From contig JAKSXM010000007.1 of assembly GCA_022575985.1 (NCBI GenBank), positions 55,706,501-55,770,500 on the forward strand: DNA of 64,000 nt, written 5' to 3'. The DNA is from Anagrus nilaparvatae. Its lineage: Eukaryota > Arthropoda > Insecta > Hymenoptera > Mymaridae. The position numbers and the translations under genes are program-made. Position 1 is the first letter of the stretch. Each line of letters starts with the position of its first letter. The notes beneath the pieces were generated by a model, which saw only the letters and a list, made by a program, of their open reading frames with translations, searched no databases and was not told the origin of the DNA. This document shows positions 13,741-24,431 of this stretch, piece by piece.

Positions 13741-16700
13741 TGATATCGGTTTTTACCGATTGTGGGCAACAAAATCATTTTCGTTAAAACCCGATATCAT
13801 ATTCGTGTTCAGTGACTCAAAAAACCTACTAGGGGTCGTTAAAATTACAAAAAAAGATCTATTTAAAAATACCTAAAAATTAACCTGAAGTTGCCTATTA
13901 TGGGCAACTAAATCATTTTCGTTATAACCCGATATCATATTCGTGTTCAGTGACCCAAAAGACCTACTAGGGGTTATTAAAATTATAAAAAAAAATCTAT
14001 TTAAAAATACCCAAAAATTAACCTGAAATTGCCTATTGTGGGCATTTGAATCATTTTCAGTAAAACCCGATATCATATTCCTGTTCAGTGACCCAAAAAA
14101 CCTACTAGGGGTTATTAAAATTACAAAAAAAGATCTATTTAAAAATAATAAAAATTAACCTGAAGTTGCCTATTGTGGGCATCTGAATCATTTTCGGTAA
14201 AACCCGATATCATATTCGTGTTCAGTGACCCAAAAAACCTACTAGGGGTCGTTAAAATTACAAAAAAAGATCTATTTAAAATACCCAAAAATTAACCTGA
14301 AATTGCCTATTGTGGGCAACTAAATCATTTTCGGTAAAACCCGATATCATATTCGTGTTCAGTGACCCAGAAAACCTACTAAGGGTTGTTAAAATTACAA
14401 AAAAAGATCTATTTAGAAATACCCAAAAATTAACCTGAAATTGCCTATTGTGGGCATCTGAATCATTTTCGGTAAAACCCGATATCATATTCGTGTTCAG
14501 TGACCCAAAAAACCTACTAGGGGTTATTAAAATTATAAAAAAAAATCTATTTAAAAATAATAAAAATTAACCTGAAGTTGCCTATTGTGGGCACTGAATC
14601 ATTTTCGGTAAAACCCGATATCATATTCGTGTTCATTGACCCAAAAAACCTACTAGTTGTCGTTAAAATTACAAAAAAAGATCTATTTAAAATACCCAAA
14701 AATTAACCTGAAATTGCCTATTGTGGGCATCTTAATCATTTTCGGTAAAACCCGATATCATATTCGTGTTCAGTGACCCAGAAAACCTACTAGGGGTTGT
14801 TAAAATTACAAAAAAAGATCTATTTAAAAATACCCAAAAATTAACCTGAAATTGCCTATTGTGGGCATCTGAATCATTTTCGGTAAAACCCGATATCATA
14901 TTCGTGTTCAGTGACCCAAAAAACCTACTACGGATCGTTAAAATTACAAAAACAGATCTATTTAAAAATACCCAAAAATTAACCTGAAATTGCCTATTAT
15001 GGGCAACTAAATCATTTTCCTTATAACCCGATATCATATTCGTGTTCAGTGACCCAAAAACCTACTAGGGGTTATTAAAATTACAAAAAAAGATCTATTT
15101 AAAAATACCTAAAAATTAACCTGAAGTTGCCTATTGTGGGCATCTGAATCATTTTCAGTAAAACCCGATATCATATTCGTGTTCAGTGACCCAAAAAACC
15201 TACTAGGGGTTATTAAAATTACAAAAAAAGATCTATTTAAAAATAATAAAAATTAACCTGAAGTTGCCTATTGTGGGCATCTGAATCATTTTCGGTAAAA
15301 CCCGATATCATATTCGTGTTCAGTGACCCAAAAAACCTACTAGGGGTCGTTAAAATTTCAAAAAAAGATCTATTTAAAATACCCAAAAATTAACCTGAAA
15401 TTGCCTATTGTGGGCATCTGAATCATTTTCGGTAAAACCCGATATCATATTCGTGTTCAGTGACCCAAAAAAACCTACTAGGGGTCGTTAAAATTACAAA
15501 TAAAGATCTATTTAAAAATACCCAAAAATTAACCTGAAATTGCCTATTTTGGGCATCTGAATCATATTCGGTAAAACCCGATATCATATTCGTGTTCAGT
15601 GACCCAAAAAACCTACTAGGGGTCGTTAAAATTACAAAAAAAGATCTATTTAAAATACCCAAAAATTAACCTGAAATTGCCTATTGAAGGCAACTTAATC
15701 ATTTTCGGTAAAACCCGATATCATATTCGTGTTCAGTGACCCAGAAAACCTACTAGGGGTTGTTAAAATTACAAAAAAAGATCTATTTAAAAATACCCAA
15801 AAATTAACCTGAAATTGCCTATTGTGGGCATCTGAATCATTTTCGGTAAAACCCGATATCATATTCGTGTTCAGTGACCCAAAAAACCTACTAGGGGTCG
15901 TTAAAATTACAAATAAAGATCTATTTAAAAATACCCAAAAATTAACCTGAAATTGCCTATTTTGGGCATCTGAATCATATTCGGTAAAACCCGATATCAT
16001 ATTCGTGTTCAGTGACCCAAAAAACCTACTAGGGATCGTTAAAATTACAAAAACAGATCTATTTAAAAATACCCAAAAATTAACCTGAAATGAAATTGCC
16101 TATTATGGGCAACTAAATCATTTTCGTTATAACCCGATATCATATTCGTGTTCAGTGACCCAAAAACCTACTAGGGGTTATTAAAATTACAAAAAAAGAT
16201 CTATTTAAAAATACCTAAAAATTAACCTGAAGTTGCCTAATGTGGGCATCTGAATCATTTTCGGTAAAACCCGATATCATATTCGTGTTCAGTGACCCAA
16301 AAAACCTACTAGGGGTCGTTAAAATTACAAAAAAAGATCTATTTAAAAATACCCAAAAATGAACCTGAAATTGCCTATTGTGGGCATCTAAATTATTTTC
16401 GTTAAAACCCGATATCATATTCGTGTTCAGTGACACAAAAAACCTACTAGGGGTCGTTAAAATTACAAAAAAAGATCTATTTAAAAATACCCAAAAATTA
16501 ACCTGAAATTGCCTATTGTGGGCATCTGAATCATTTTCGGTAAAACCCGATATCATATTCGTGTTCAGTGACCCAAAAAACCTATTTGTGGTCGTTAAAA
16601 TTACAAAAAAAGATCAATTCAAAATACCTAAAAATTAACCTGAAGTTGCCTATTGTGGGCATCTGAATCATTTTCGGTAAAACCCGATATCATATTCGTG

Positions 16701-16757
16701 TTCAGTGACCCAAAAAACCTACTAGTGGTCGCTAAATTTACAAAAAAATATCAATTT
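13741..16757 (-). repeat. Left tandem array, ~137/138-bp monomer
   Basis: About 22 monomers, read on the minus strand as AGGTTTTTTGGGTCACTGAA, CACGAATATGATATCGGG, TTTTACCGAAAATGATTC and so on up to TAACGACCCCTAG. Spacing between equivalent positions is 137 or 138 bp. Monomers of 138 bp keep one frame open (46 codons each), which creates repeated short ORFs; these are not genes. Array variants specific to this arm include AAATAATAAAAATTAACC at about 14,143, 14,552 and 15,241. Confidence 0.9.
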
Positions 16758-17192
16758 AAATTTTAATAACGAAAAAATAGACACATGCATAATATTAACA
16801 TTTTTATAGTATAGAAATAATATAAAAATTGACGCGCGTCCGTAAAATTTAGCCCCGAGTTATCGCCACTTTACAGCGCCCAGGCTTCCACTTTCATTTA
16901 TGAGGGTAATTCAAAAATAAAATAATAGTGAAGATCCTGATGAAATTTTAAATATTATGGTCTAAGTTTTATATATATTCATAAAATCAATAAGGCGCAA
17001 ACTAACTCACCTTAGATCATTTTCTTGCGGGGATATAACTTGAGTAAAGCATGCTAACGCATGCTTCACTCAAACTAATTACTAATATTATGCATGTGTC
17101 TATTTTTTCGTGATACTTATTATATCATTAATTATATTTTTTATTTATGATAATTATTTAATAATAAAAAATATTATTTATTTAACGATTTA
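16758..17192. other. Unique spacer of the giant foldback
   Basis: About 435 bp between the arrays. It holds a perfect 29-bp inverted repeat, 16,769-16,797 and 17,083-17,111 (ACGAAAAAATAGACACATGC...), centred near 16,940 and so off the centre of the outer arms (17,146). It also holds a tight hairpin at 17,040-17,073 (stem TTGAGTAAAGCATGC, loop TAAC). The GC is locally higher (GACGCGCGTCCG, CAGCGCCCAGG at about 16,831-16,887). No open frame of interest. Confidence 0.75.
17040..17073. other. Hairpin in foldback spacer
   Basis: A 15-bp stem with one mismatch (TTGAGTAAAGCATGC against GCATGCTTCACTCAA) and a 4-nt loop, TAAC. It lies inside the perfect 29-bp inverted repeat of the spacer, giving a nested secondary structure. 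Confidence 0.7.
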
Positions 17193-20100
17193 CACGAATA
17201 TGATATCGGGTTTTACCGAATTGCCAACAATAGGCAACTTCAGGTTAATTTTTAGGTATTTTTAAAAAGATCTTTTTTTGTAATTTTAACGACCCCTAGA
17301 AGGTTTTTTGGGTCACTGAACACGAATATGATATCGGGTTTTACCGAAAATGATTCAGATGCCCACAATAGGCAATTTCAGGTTAATTTTTGGGTATTTT
17401 TAAATAGATCTTTTTTTGTAATTTTAACGACCCCTAGTAGGTTTTTTGGGTCACTGAACACGAATATGATTTCGGGTTTTACCGAAAATGATTCAGATGC
17501 CCACAATAGGCAACTTCAGGTTAATTTTTAGGTATTTTTAAATAGATCTTTTTTTGTAATTTTAATAACCCCTAGTAGGTTTTTGGGTCACTGAACACGA
17601 ATATAATATCGGGTTATAACGAAAATGATTCAGATGCCCAAAATAGGCAATTTCAGGTTAATTTTTGGGTATTTTTAAATAGATCTTTATTTGTAATTTT
17701 TACGACCCCTAGTAGGTTTTTTGGGTCACTGAACACGAATATGATATCGGGTTTTACCGAAAATGATTCAGATGCCCACAATAGGCAATTTCAGGTTAAT
17801 TTTTGGGTATTTTTAAATAGATCTTTTTTTGTAATTTTAACGACCCCTAGTAGGTTTTTTGGGTCACTGAACACGAATACGATTTCGGGTTTTACCGAAA
17901 ATGATTCAGATGCCCACAATAGGCAACTTCAGGTTAATTTTTAGGTATTTTTAAATAGATCTTTTTTTGTAATTTTAATAACCCCTAGTAGGTTTTTGGG
18001 TCACTGAACACGAATATAATATCGGGTTATAACGAAAATGATTCAGATGCCCAAAATAGGCAATTTCAGGTTAATTTTTGGGAATTTTTAAATAGATCTT
18101 TTTTTGTAATTTTAACGACCCCTAGTAGGTTTTTTGGGTCACTGAACACGAATATGATTTCGGGTTTTACCGAAAATGATTCAGATGCCCACAATAGGCA
18201 ACTTCAGGTTAATTTTTAGGTATTTTTAAATAGATCTTTTTTTGTAATTTTAATAACCCCTAGTAGGTTTTTGGGTCACTGAACACGAATATAATATCGG
18301 GTTATAACGAAAATGATTCAGATGCCCAAAATAGGCAATTTCAGGTTAATTTTTGGGTATTTTTAAATAGATCTTTTTTTGTAATTTTAACGACCCCTAG
18401 TAGGTTTTCTGGGTCACTGAACACGAATATGATATCGGGTTTTACCGAAAATGATTTAGTAGCCCACAGTAGGCAACTTCAGGTTAATTTTTAGGTATTT
18501 TAAATTGATCTTTTTTTGTAATTTTAACGACCACTAGTAGGTTTTTTGGGTCTCTGAACACGAATATGATATCGGGTTTTACCGAAAATGATTTAGTAGC
18601 CCACAGTAGGCAACTTCAGGTTAATTTTTAGGTATTTTAAATTGATCTTTTTTTGTAATTTTAACGACCACTAGTAGGTTTTTTGGGTCACTGAACACGA
18701 ATATGATATCGGGTTTTACCGAAAATGATTCAGATGCCCACAATAGGCAATTTCAGGTTAATTTTTGGGTATTTTTAAATAGATCTTTTTTTGTAATTTT
18801 AACGACCACTAGTAGGTTTTTTGGGTCACTGAACACGAATATGATTTCGGGTTTCACCGAAAATGATTCAGATGCCCACAATAGGCAACTTCAGGTTAAT
18901 TTTTAGGTATTTTTAAATAGATCTTTTTTTGTAATTTTAATAACCCCTAGTAGGTTTTTGGGTCACTGAACACGAATATAATATCGGGTTATAACGAAAA
19001 TGATTCAGATGCCCAAAATAGGCAATTTCAGGTTAATTTTTGGGAATTTTTAAATAGATCTTTTTTTGTAATTTTAACGACCCCTAGTAGGTTTTTTGGG
19101 TCACTGAACACGAATATGATTTCGGGTTTTACCGAAAATGATTCAGATGCCCACAATAGGCAACTTCAGGTTAATTTTTAGGTATTTTTAAATAGATCTT
19201 TTTTTGTAATTTTAATAACCCCTAGTAGGTTTTTGGGTCACTGAACACGAATATAATATCGGGTTATAACGAAAATGATTCAGATGCCCAAAATAGGCAA
19301 TTTCAGGTTAATTTTTGGGTATTTTTAAATAGATCTTTTTTTGTAATTTTAACGACCCCTAGTAGGTTTTCTGGGTCACTGAACACGAATATGATATCGG
19401 GTTTTACCGAAAATGATTTAGTAGCCCACAGTAGGCAACTTCAGGTTAATTTTTAGGTATTTTAAATTGATCTTTTTTTGTAATTTTAACGACCACTAGT
19501 AGGTTTTTTGGGTCTCTGAACACGAATATGATATCGGGTTTTACCGAAAATGATTTAGTAGCCCACAGTAGGCAACTTCAGGTTAATTTTTAGGTATTTT
19601 AAATTGATCTTTTTTTGTAATTTTAACGACCACTAGTAGGTTTTTTGGGTCACTGAACACGAATATGATATCGGGTTTTACCGAAAATGATTCAGATGCC
19701 CACAATAGGCAATTTCAGGTTAATTTTTGGGTATTTTTAAATAGATCTTTTTTTGTAATTTTAACGACCACTAGTAGGTTTTTTGGGTCACTGAACACGA
19801 ATATGATTTCGGGTTTCACCGAAAATGATTCAGATGCCCACAATAGGCAACTTCAGGTTAATTTTTAGGTATTTTTAAATAGATCTTTTTTTGTAATTTT
19901 AATAACCCCTAGTAGGTTTTTGGGTCACTGAACACGAATATAATATCGGGTTATAACGAAAATGATTCAGATGCCCAAAATAGGCAATTTCAGGTTAATT
20001 TTTGGGTATTTTTAAATAGATCTTTATTTGTAATTTTAACGACCCCTAGTAGGTTTTTTGGGTCACTGAACACGAATATGATATCGGGTTTTACCGAAAA

Positions 20101-20551
20101 TGATTCAGATGCCCACAATAGGCAATTTCAGGTTAATTTTTGGGTATTTTTAAATAGATCTTTTTTTGTAATTTTAACGACCCCTAGTAGGTTTTCTGGG
20201 TCACTGAACACGAATATGATATCGGGTTTTACTGAAAATGATTCAAATGCCCACAATAGGAAATTTCAGGTTAATTTTTGGGTATTTTTAAATAGATTTT
20301 TTTTTATAATTTTAATAACCCCTATTGGTTTTTTTGGGACACTGAACACGAATATGATATCGGGTTATAACGAAAATGATTTAGTTGCCCATAATAGGCA
20401 AATTCAGGTTAATTTTTAGGTATTTTTAAATAGATCTTTTTTTGTAATTTTAACAACCCCTAGTAGGTTTTTTGAGTCACTGAACACGAATATGATATCG
20501 GGTTTTAACGAAAATGATTTTGTTGCCCACAATCGGTAAAAACCGATATCA
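17193..20551 (+). repeat. Right tandem array with 962-bp higher-order repeat
   Basis: About 24 monomers of 137/138 bp in plus orientation, mirror-image to the left array. From about 18,060 to 20,020 a seven-monomer block repeats twice with a 962-bp period. Diagnostic variants recur at that offset: GTAGCCCACAGTAGG at about 18,458/19,420 and 18,597/19,559, GGGTCTCTGAACACG at about 18,548/19,510, and GGGTTTCACCGA at about 18,848/19,810. This block has no counterpart in the left array. The repeated 67-codon frames are by-products of the 138-bp period. Confidence 0.88.
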
Positions 20552-22758
20552 TATTTTTGTTGAGTGACCCAAAAAACCTACTTGGGGTCGTTAAATTTAC
20601 AAAAAAAGATCAATTTAAATTTTAGGGCTTAAGGGGGGGGGGGGGATCGTGGGTAATTTCACCCAATTTTTACCAGCGCAAGTGCATTCATTGTATACAA
20701 TTTTCTTTAGGGCTATGTGAAGAGATTCCCATAGATTTCATCGTAAGTCAGCCAGGGTCGTGTATTTCAGAAGTTTGGCCTTTTTTTTACACCTAGGCCC
20801 CGACTATTATCAGTGCTGGTAAATTCAGAGAGCACCAGCGTTGATTTGGAATTATTATATTCTAATTTTTTATTTTTTTCACTCTGTGTAAATTCTAATT
20901 TTTTATTTTTTTCACATCAAGTTTCTCGTCTTCGAGTTCACTCTGTTTATATTTTGGACAAACAAAAATATTGATTAGATAATTTTAATTAATTTCAAGA
21001 AAAGTATTATAAATTAATTTTATTTAAAAAACAACTAAGGAAAAATTTTTCCGGCATAATTATAAAGGTTTTACGGTTTTATAACTAATTATAGTTTATT
21101 AACCAACAAAATAAACAAAGTGAACTTATGAACAAACATTCAATTTTTATACAAGGTGACTACATGAAAATGTAAAAAATGTAAAATGTAATAATTCAAA
21201 ATTAACGCTGCAGGCCTATTCTGTATTTGATTCACGCTGTTTTCACGTGAAATATAAGCGTGAAAACACGTGAAAGCATGCAATTTTAGATTAAAAGTAC
21301 GTGAGTCGAAGGAAATTAGTTATTGAAAATATGAGTTCCTAATTTTAGGTTAGATTTTATTGCGAAAACACTCTGAAATTGATTCCCTTATAACCAAACT
21401 ATATTCGCGTTATACGATTGAATGAAAAAGTATAACGAAAACTTAAAATTCGATAAAACCTTTCTAAAATAGATTTCTTGACTAGGTTAATTGAATTAAT
21501 TGTAATAAATTAAAAATTCTGCAAAATATTAATATTTACTGTTAATATATTTGTAAATTTAATTACATCTTTTTAATATTTTGAAATGTAAAGCATCATT
21601 TAAAAGCCTCACATAAATGAAAGAAAGAATAAAATAGTCTTTGGCCCCGATACTTTATACCACTTTTTTCTTTTCTATTAAAAAGTTATGTTATATTCTT
21701 TTTTGTAAAGCATTATACTCCACTCAATATGCGGGTTTGGTTGTATACTAGCCCTCACCACGTTTGGTCTAGAATAGGTTTTTTGTGTTGCTGATCACGA
21801 ATATTGAGGTAATTTCTATAGAAGATAAGGCTTTACTCCTAAATCAACAAAAACTAACCCCGAAAAAATGTATTTTCGCTATATTCACTTTGAAAAATCT
21901 GGGCTTAGGGACTTGGAATAATTCGGTTTTAAGGACTTTAAATACTTTTATTTTTAAAAAAATTCATCTATCATGAAGTTATTTTTTTCACTTTATTACA
22001 AAGAACTATAACTTTGGTCATTATTGGAAATCTTATATAACTTCAGCAAGATCATCACAGAAGTAGAGTTCTCGAATATTGTTATAATAATGGATCTTAT
22101 ACTGGATGTAAAAAGTTTGCATAATGTACAAATGTTATCCTGTTTGTCGAACTTTTTATTTTTTTACCAAATATGACCGTTGACCAATAGCTTTAAAAAA
22201 TAATGACAGAAAATGATATTTATTTTTAGTGACGATTATTTATTTATTATAGGAATTAAAATTTTTTTAAAGTAGGTATGTTTAAACTGAATATAAAATA
22301 TTCAATATAATTGTTTATTAAAATTAATATTGATAACATTTAATTAAACTGTGGTAAAAATTTTATTGTCAGACATTTTCCAATTATCTGCAGTAAGTAT
22401 TGGGATACAATTGCAATAATTATTTAGCAATTTTCTTTTGGCAGTCCTTTCCAATATTGTGTCCTTAAATTTAATTCTAATTACTATTTAGGTAATCAAA
22501 AGAAAAAATGAATATTTTTAACTAATTAACTATTGATATATTCAATTTTTTGTTAAGATGTGTACAATAATTAACAAATATTTAACAAATATATAAGTAA
22601 TTTTTCATTTTTTAAGGAATCTTTTATTAAAAATTATATTAATAGTTACCGTAATTATAAATTATAAAATAATTATTTTTATTTTATATTTTATTTTACT
22701 GATTAATATATTTTTATCTTCACTCAGACTTCTCATTATTTATAAAGACTTACTAGTT
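20552..22758 (-). repeat. Outer right arm of giant foldback
   Basis: Mirror of the outer left arm, with a 13-G run at 20,633-20,645 in place of the 11-C run on the left. It contains the mirrored 63-codon frame, the CACGTG cluster and the minisatellite-like piece. Its outer boundary is ACTAGTT at 22,752-22,758. Confidence 0.8.
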
Positions 22759-23566
22759 ATTATACTCAAGTCATAATGCAGTGTAAGATTTACCGAATCC
22801 AACAACCAAAATTAGAAAAATTCTTCTGAATGTTTTGTGAGTCGCTGCATCCAATTTTAGGGTCCTGTGTGGTTAGAAAATAGAAAAAAACAGCAAAAAC
22901 TTTCCCTCTTATAGGTTTTTTCGAAATGTTTTGGAACTAATGATCAAATTAATAAATGCGATTTTTTAAAAGTAATTAATTAAATATTGAGTTTAATATT
23001 TGATTCTGTATCAACAAAGAAATATTAAAGCTAATTATTGGGGTTGAAAACTATCTCCAAAGTAAGAAAAAGTCGGAAAAATACGATGCAAGTTTTTTTC
23101 TTTATTTTTTTTTTAATTTTTGTATTTGAAAATATTTTATCGTATTTTAATTTTTATTTTATTTACTAACTGCTCTACGTGGGTAAAAATGGATCAACAC
23201 TACTTCCAAATTCTAAAAAAAAATTTACTTATAGTAAATACGAAAACGGAGGAATAATAACCAAATGGTCATTTTTGGCTCAAAATAATCAATTTTTTAA
23301 TTCCGTCAAAAATTGCAATTTTAGATGAAAATGAAATGAGTACGAAATACAAATTTAGATGAAATTTATAGGTCTCAAAAATTTTCTAAAAGCTTTAAAT
23401 TTCTAAAAATTTTTTATTTGCTCTTTAGAATTATTTGTTTGCCAAATATTTTATCTTTTTAATTTTTTATTCTAAATTCTCTTCGTTACAGTCAGTAAAC
23501 TCAATGTCTATTTTTGGACAAAAATAATGAAATTTTAATTTACTGCCAAAATTGTAATTTTAAGAT
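22759..23566. other. No gene; diverged repeat pieces
   Basis: From about 23,170 on there are repeated fragments such as TGCCAAAATTGTAATTTTA and AGGTCTCAAAAATTTTCTAA, with relatives at about 25,800-25,960. I read these as old dispersed repeat sequence. Nothing coding. Confidence 0.4.
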
Positions 23567-23985
23567 GGATCATGTTTATTGGGAGAGGTATTCTGGGGAT
23601 CCGAAACACAAAGGGGGGCTCAGAATCAAGTGGGACTTAAAATAATTTCGATTTAGTCACGTAGAATAATCTAGACTTAGGGACTTAAAATTAGGGAATA
23701 ATTTCTATTTGGTGACTTAGAATAATTTAGTTGTAGAGATTTAGAAAAATTCAAGTTTAGGGACTTAAAATAATCAGGGTTTGGAGAATTGTCATAATTC
23801 AGGTTAAAGGACTTAGAATATTAACATGGAACATGTTCATTGGATGGGCTATTTGAAAAAGTTTGGCTCGGCAGGGGGGGGGGGGGTGAAATGGAATTAG
23901 AATATTTTCGATTTAAGGACTTAGAATAATTTTAAGTGGAAAAACCCTGATAAGGACAAAAACTTAGAATACTTTAAGTTTATGG
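23567..23985 (+). repeat. Minisatellite element, copy 1
   Basis: It starts with a conserved lead (CATGTTTATTGGGAGAGGTA, then GGGGATCCGAAACACAAAGG) and continues as short units of about 23-28 bp of the form GGACTTAGAATAATTTCGATTT. A second lead-like piece (ACATGGAACATGTTCATTGG) and a 13-G run follow at about 23,826-23,886. Relatives in reverse orientation are at 30.41-30.68 kb and 55.29-55.55 kb, and a partial forward relative is at 54.70-54.84 kb. Confidence 0.65.
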
Positions 23986-23991
23986 ACATTT

Positions 23992-24236
23992 AAAAAATGA
24001 AAGCAATCCAATTGATCGTTCTTGAGATATCGTGCCCACAAGGAGTCGATTTTTGCATCCATTCAGGTAAGCCTTCGCTCTATAATTTAAAAAAAACACA
24101 CAAAAAAATAATAATAAAAAATTTTAATTTTAATGTTATTATAGAGCGAAGCTCTACCTTAATGGATGCAAAAATCGACACCTTTCGGACACGATATAGC
24201 CAAAACGATCAAGCGGAATGCTTTCATTTTTTAAAA
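23992..24236. mobile_element. Imperfect hairpin repeat (~245 bp)
   Basis: Arms of about 95 bp pair imperfectly. The inner stem is GTCGATTTTTGCATCCATT (24,047) against AATGGATGCAAAAATCGAC (24,161), with GCTTCGCTCTATAAT-type sequence near the loop. The outer stem is AAAAAATGAAAGCA against TGCTTTCATTTTTT. A diverged single arm is at about 33.79-33.93 kb, which suggests a dispersed family. The long open frame starting at 23,997 runs through it and is not evidence of a gene here. Confidence 0.65.
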
Positions 24237-24326
24237 CTGAGTTTATTTTATCGAGTTAATGACACCTATTGTTTTTGGGCCCAATCTGGTATTTCTAAAG
24301 GCATGTTTATTCTTGTACTTTTGCTT

Positions 24327-24431
24327 CATACAGGTGAAAAACCTTCTAAATGTTATCCGCGCGATAAATTTCATAGCTTTTGCATAAACTTTGCATCAGT
24401 GAAATATCATAAAAATGCAAAAGAACACTAG
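24327..24431 (+). pseudogene. Possible C2H2 zinc-finger exon remnant
   Basis: The frame reads HTGEKPSKCYPRDKF and then FASVKYHKNAKEH before a TAG stop. HTGEKP is the canonical linker between C2H2 fingers, and F....V.YH.....H fits the second half of a finger. The second zinc-binding cysteine is not present: KCYPRDK has Arg where C-x2-C would be completed. A pyrimidine-rich tract ending CATACAG directly before GTGAAAAACC looks like a splice acceptor, with the intron falling inside the HTG/EKP linker, a common place in zinc-finger genes. With one finger, a missing ligand and a hairpin repeat just upstream, I read this as a decayed or captured terminal exon. Chance resemblance is possible but the linker is specific. 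Confidence 0.45.

Larger units (their letters stand above)
11534..22758. mobile_element. Giant foldback element, 11.2 kb inverted repeat
   Basis: AACTAGTAAGTC at 11,534 pairs with GACTTACTAGTT ending at 22,758. Pairing stays collinear through the outer 2.2 kb of each arm with a constant coordinate sum of 34,292; for example, the identical 63-codon frames at 12,316-12,507 (minus) and 21,785-21,976 (plus) obey it. The inner arms are tandem arrays in mirror orientation around a short unique spacer. No transposase is present. Long inverted arms made of tandem repeats are the hallmark of Foldback-type elements (such as FB or Galileo in Drosophila), so a non-autonomous foldback is the leading reading. 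A palindromic segmental duplication is the alternative. The flanks beyond 11,534 and 22,758 are only weakly similar, and no clear target-site duplication was seen. Confidence 0.85.

Noticed and set aside
13873..20419. Many similar short ORFs in both arrays as a protein family
   Set aside because: They are the same 46-codon period of a 138-bp DNA repeat, on opposite strands in the two arms, and break wherever a monomer is 137 bp.
13741..20551. CRISPR-like array
   Set aside because: Monomers are 137/138 bp and contiguous with no unique spacers, in a eukaryotic context.
23997..24431. 144-codon gene
   Set aside because: Its first half is an imperfect hairpin repeat. Only the last ~35 codons have protein-like character, and these are better read as a separate exon remnant.
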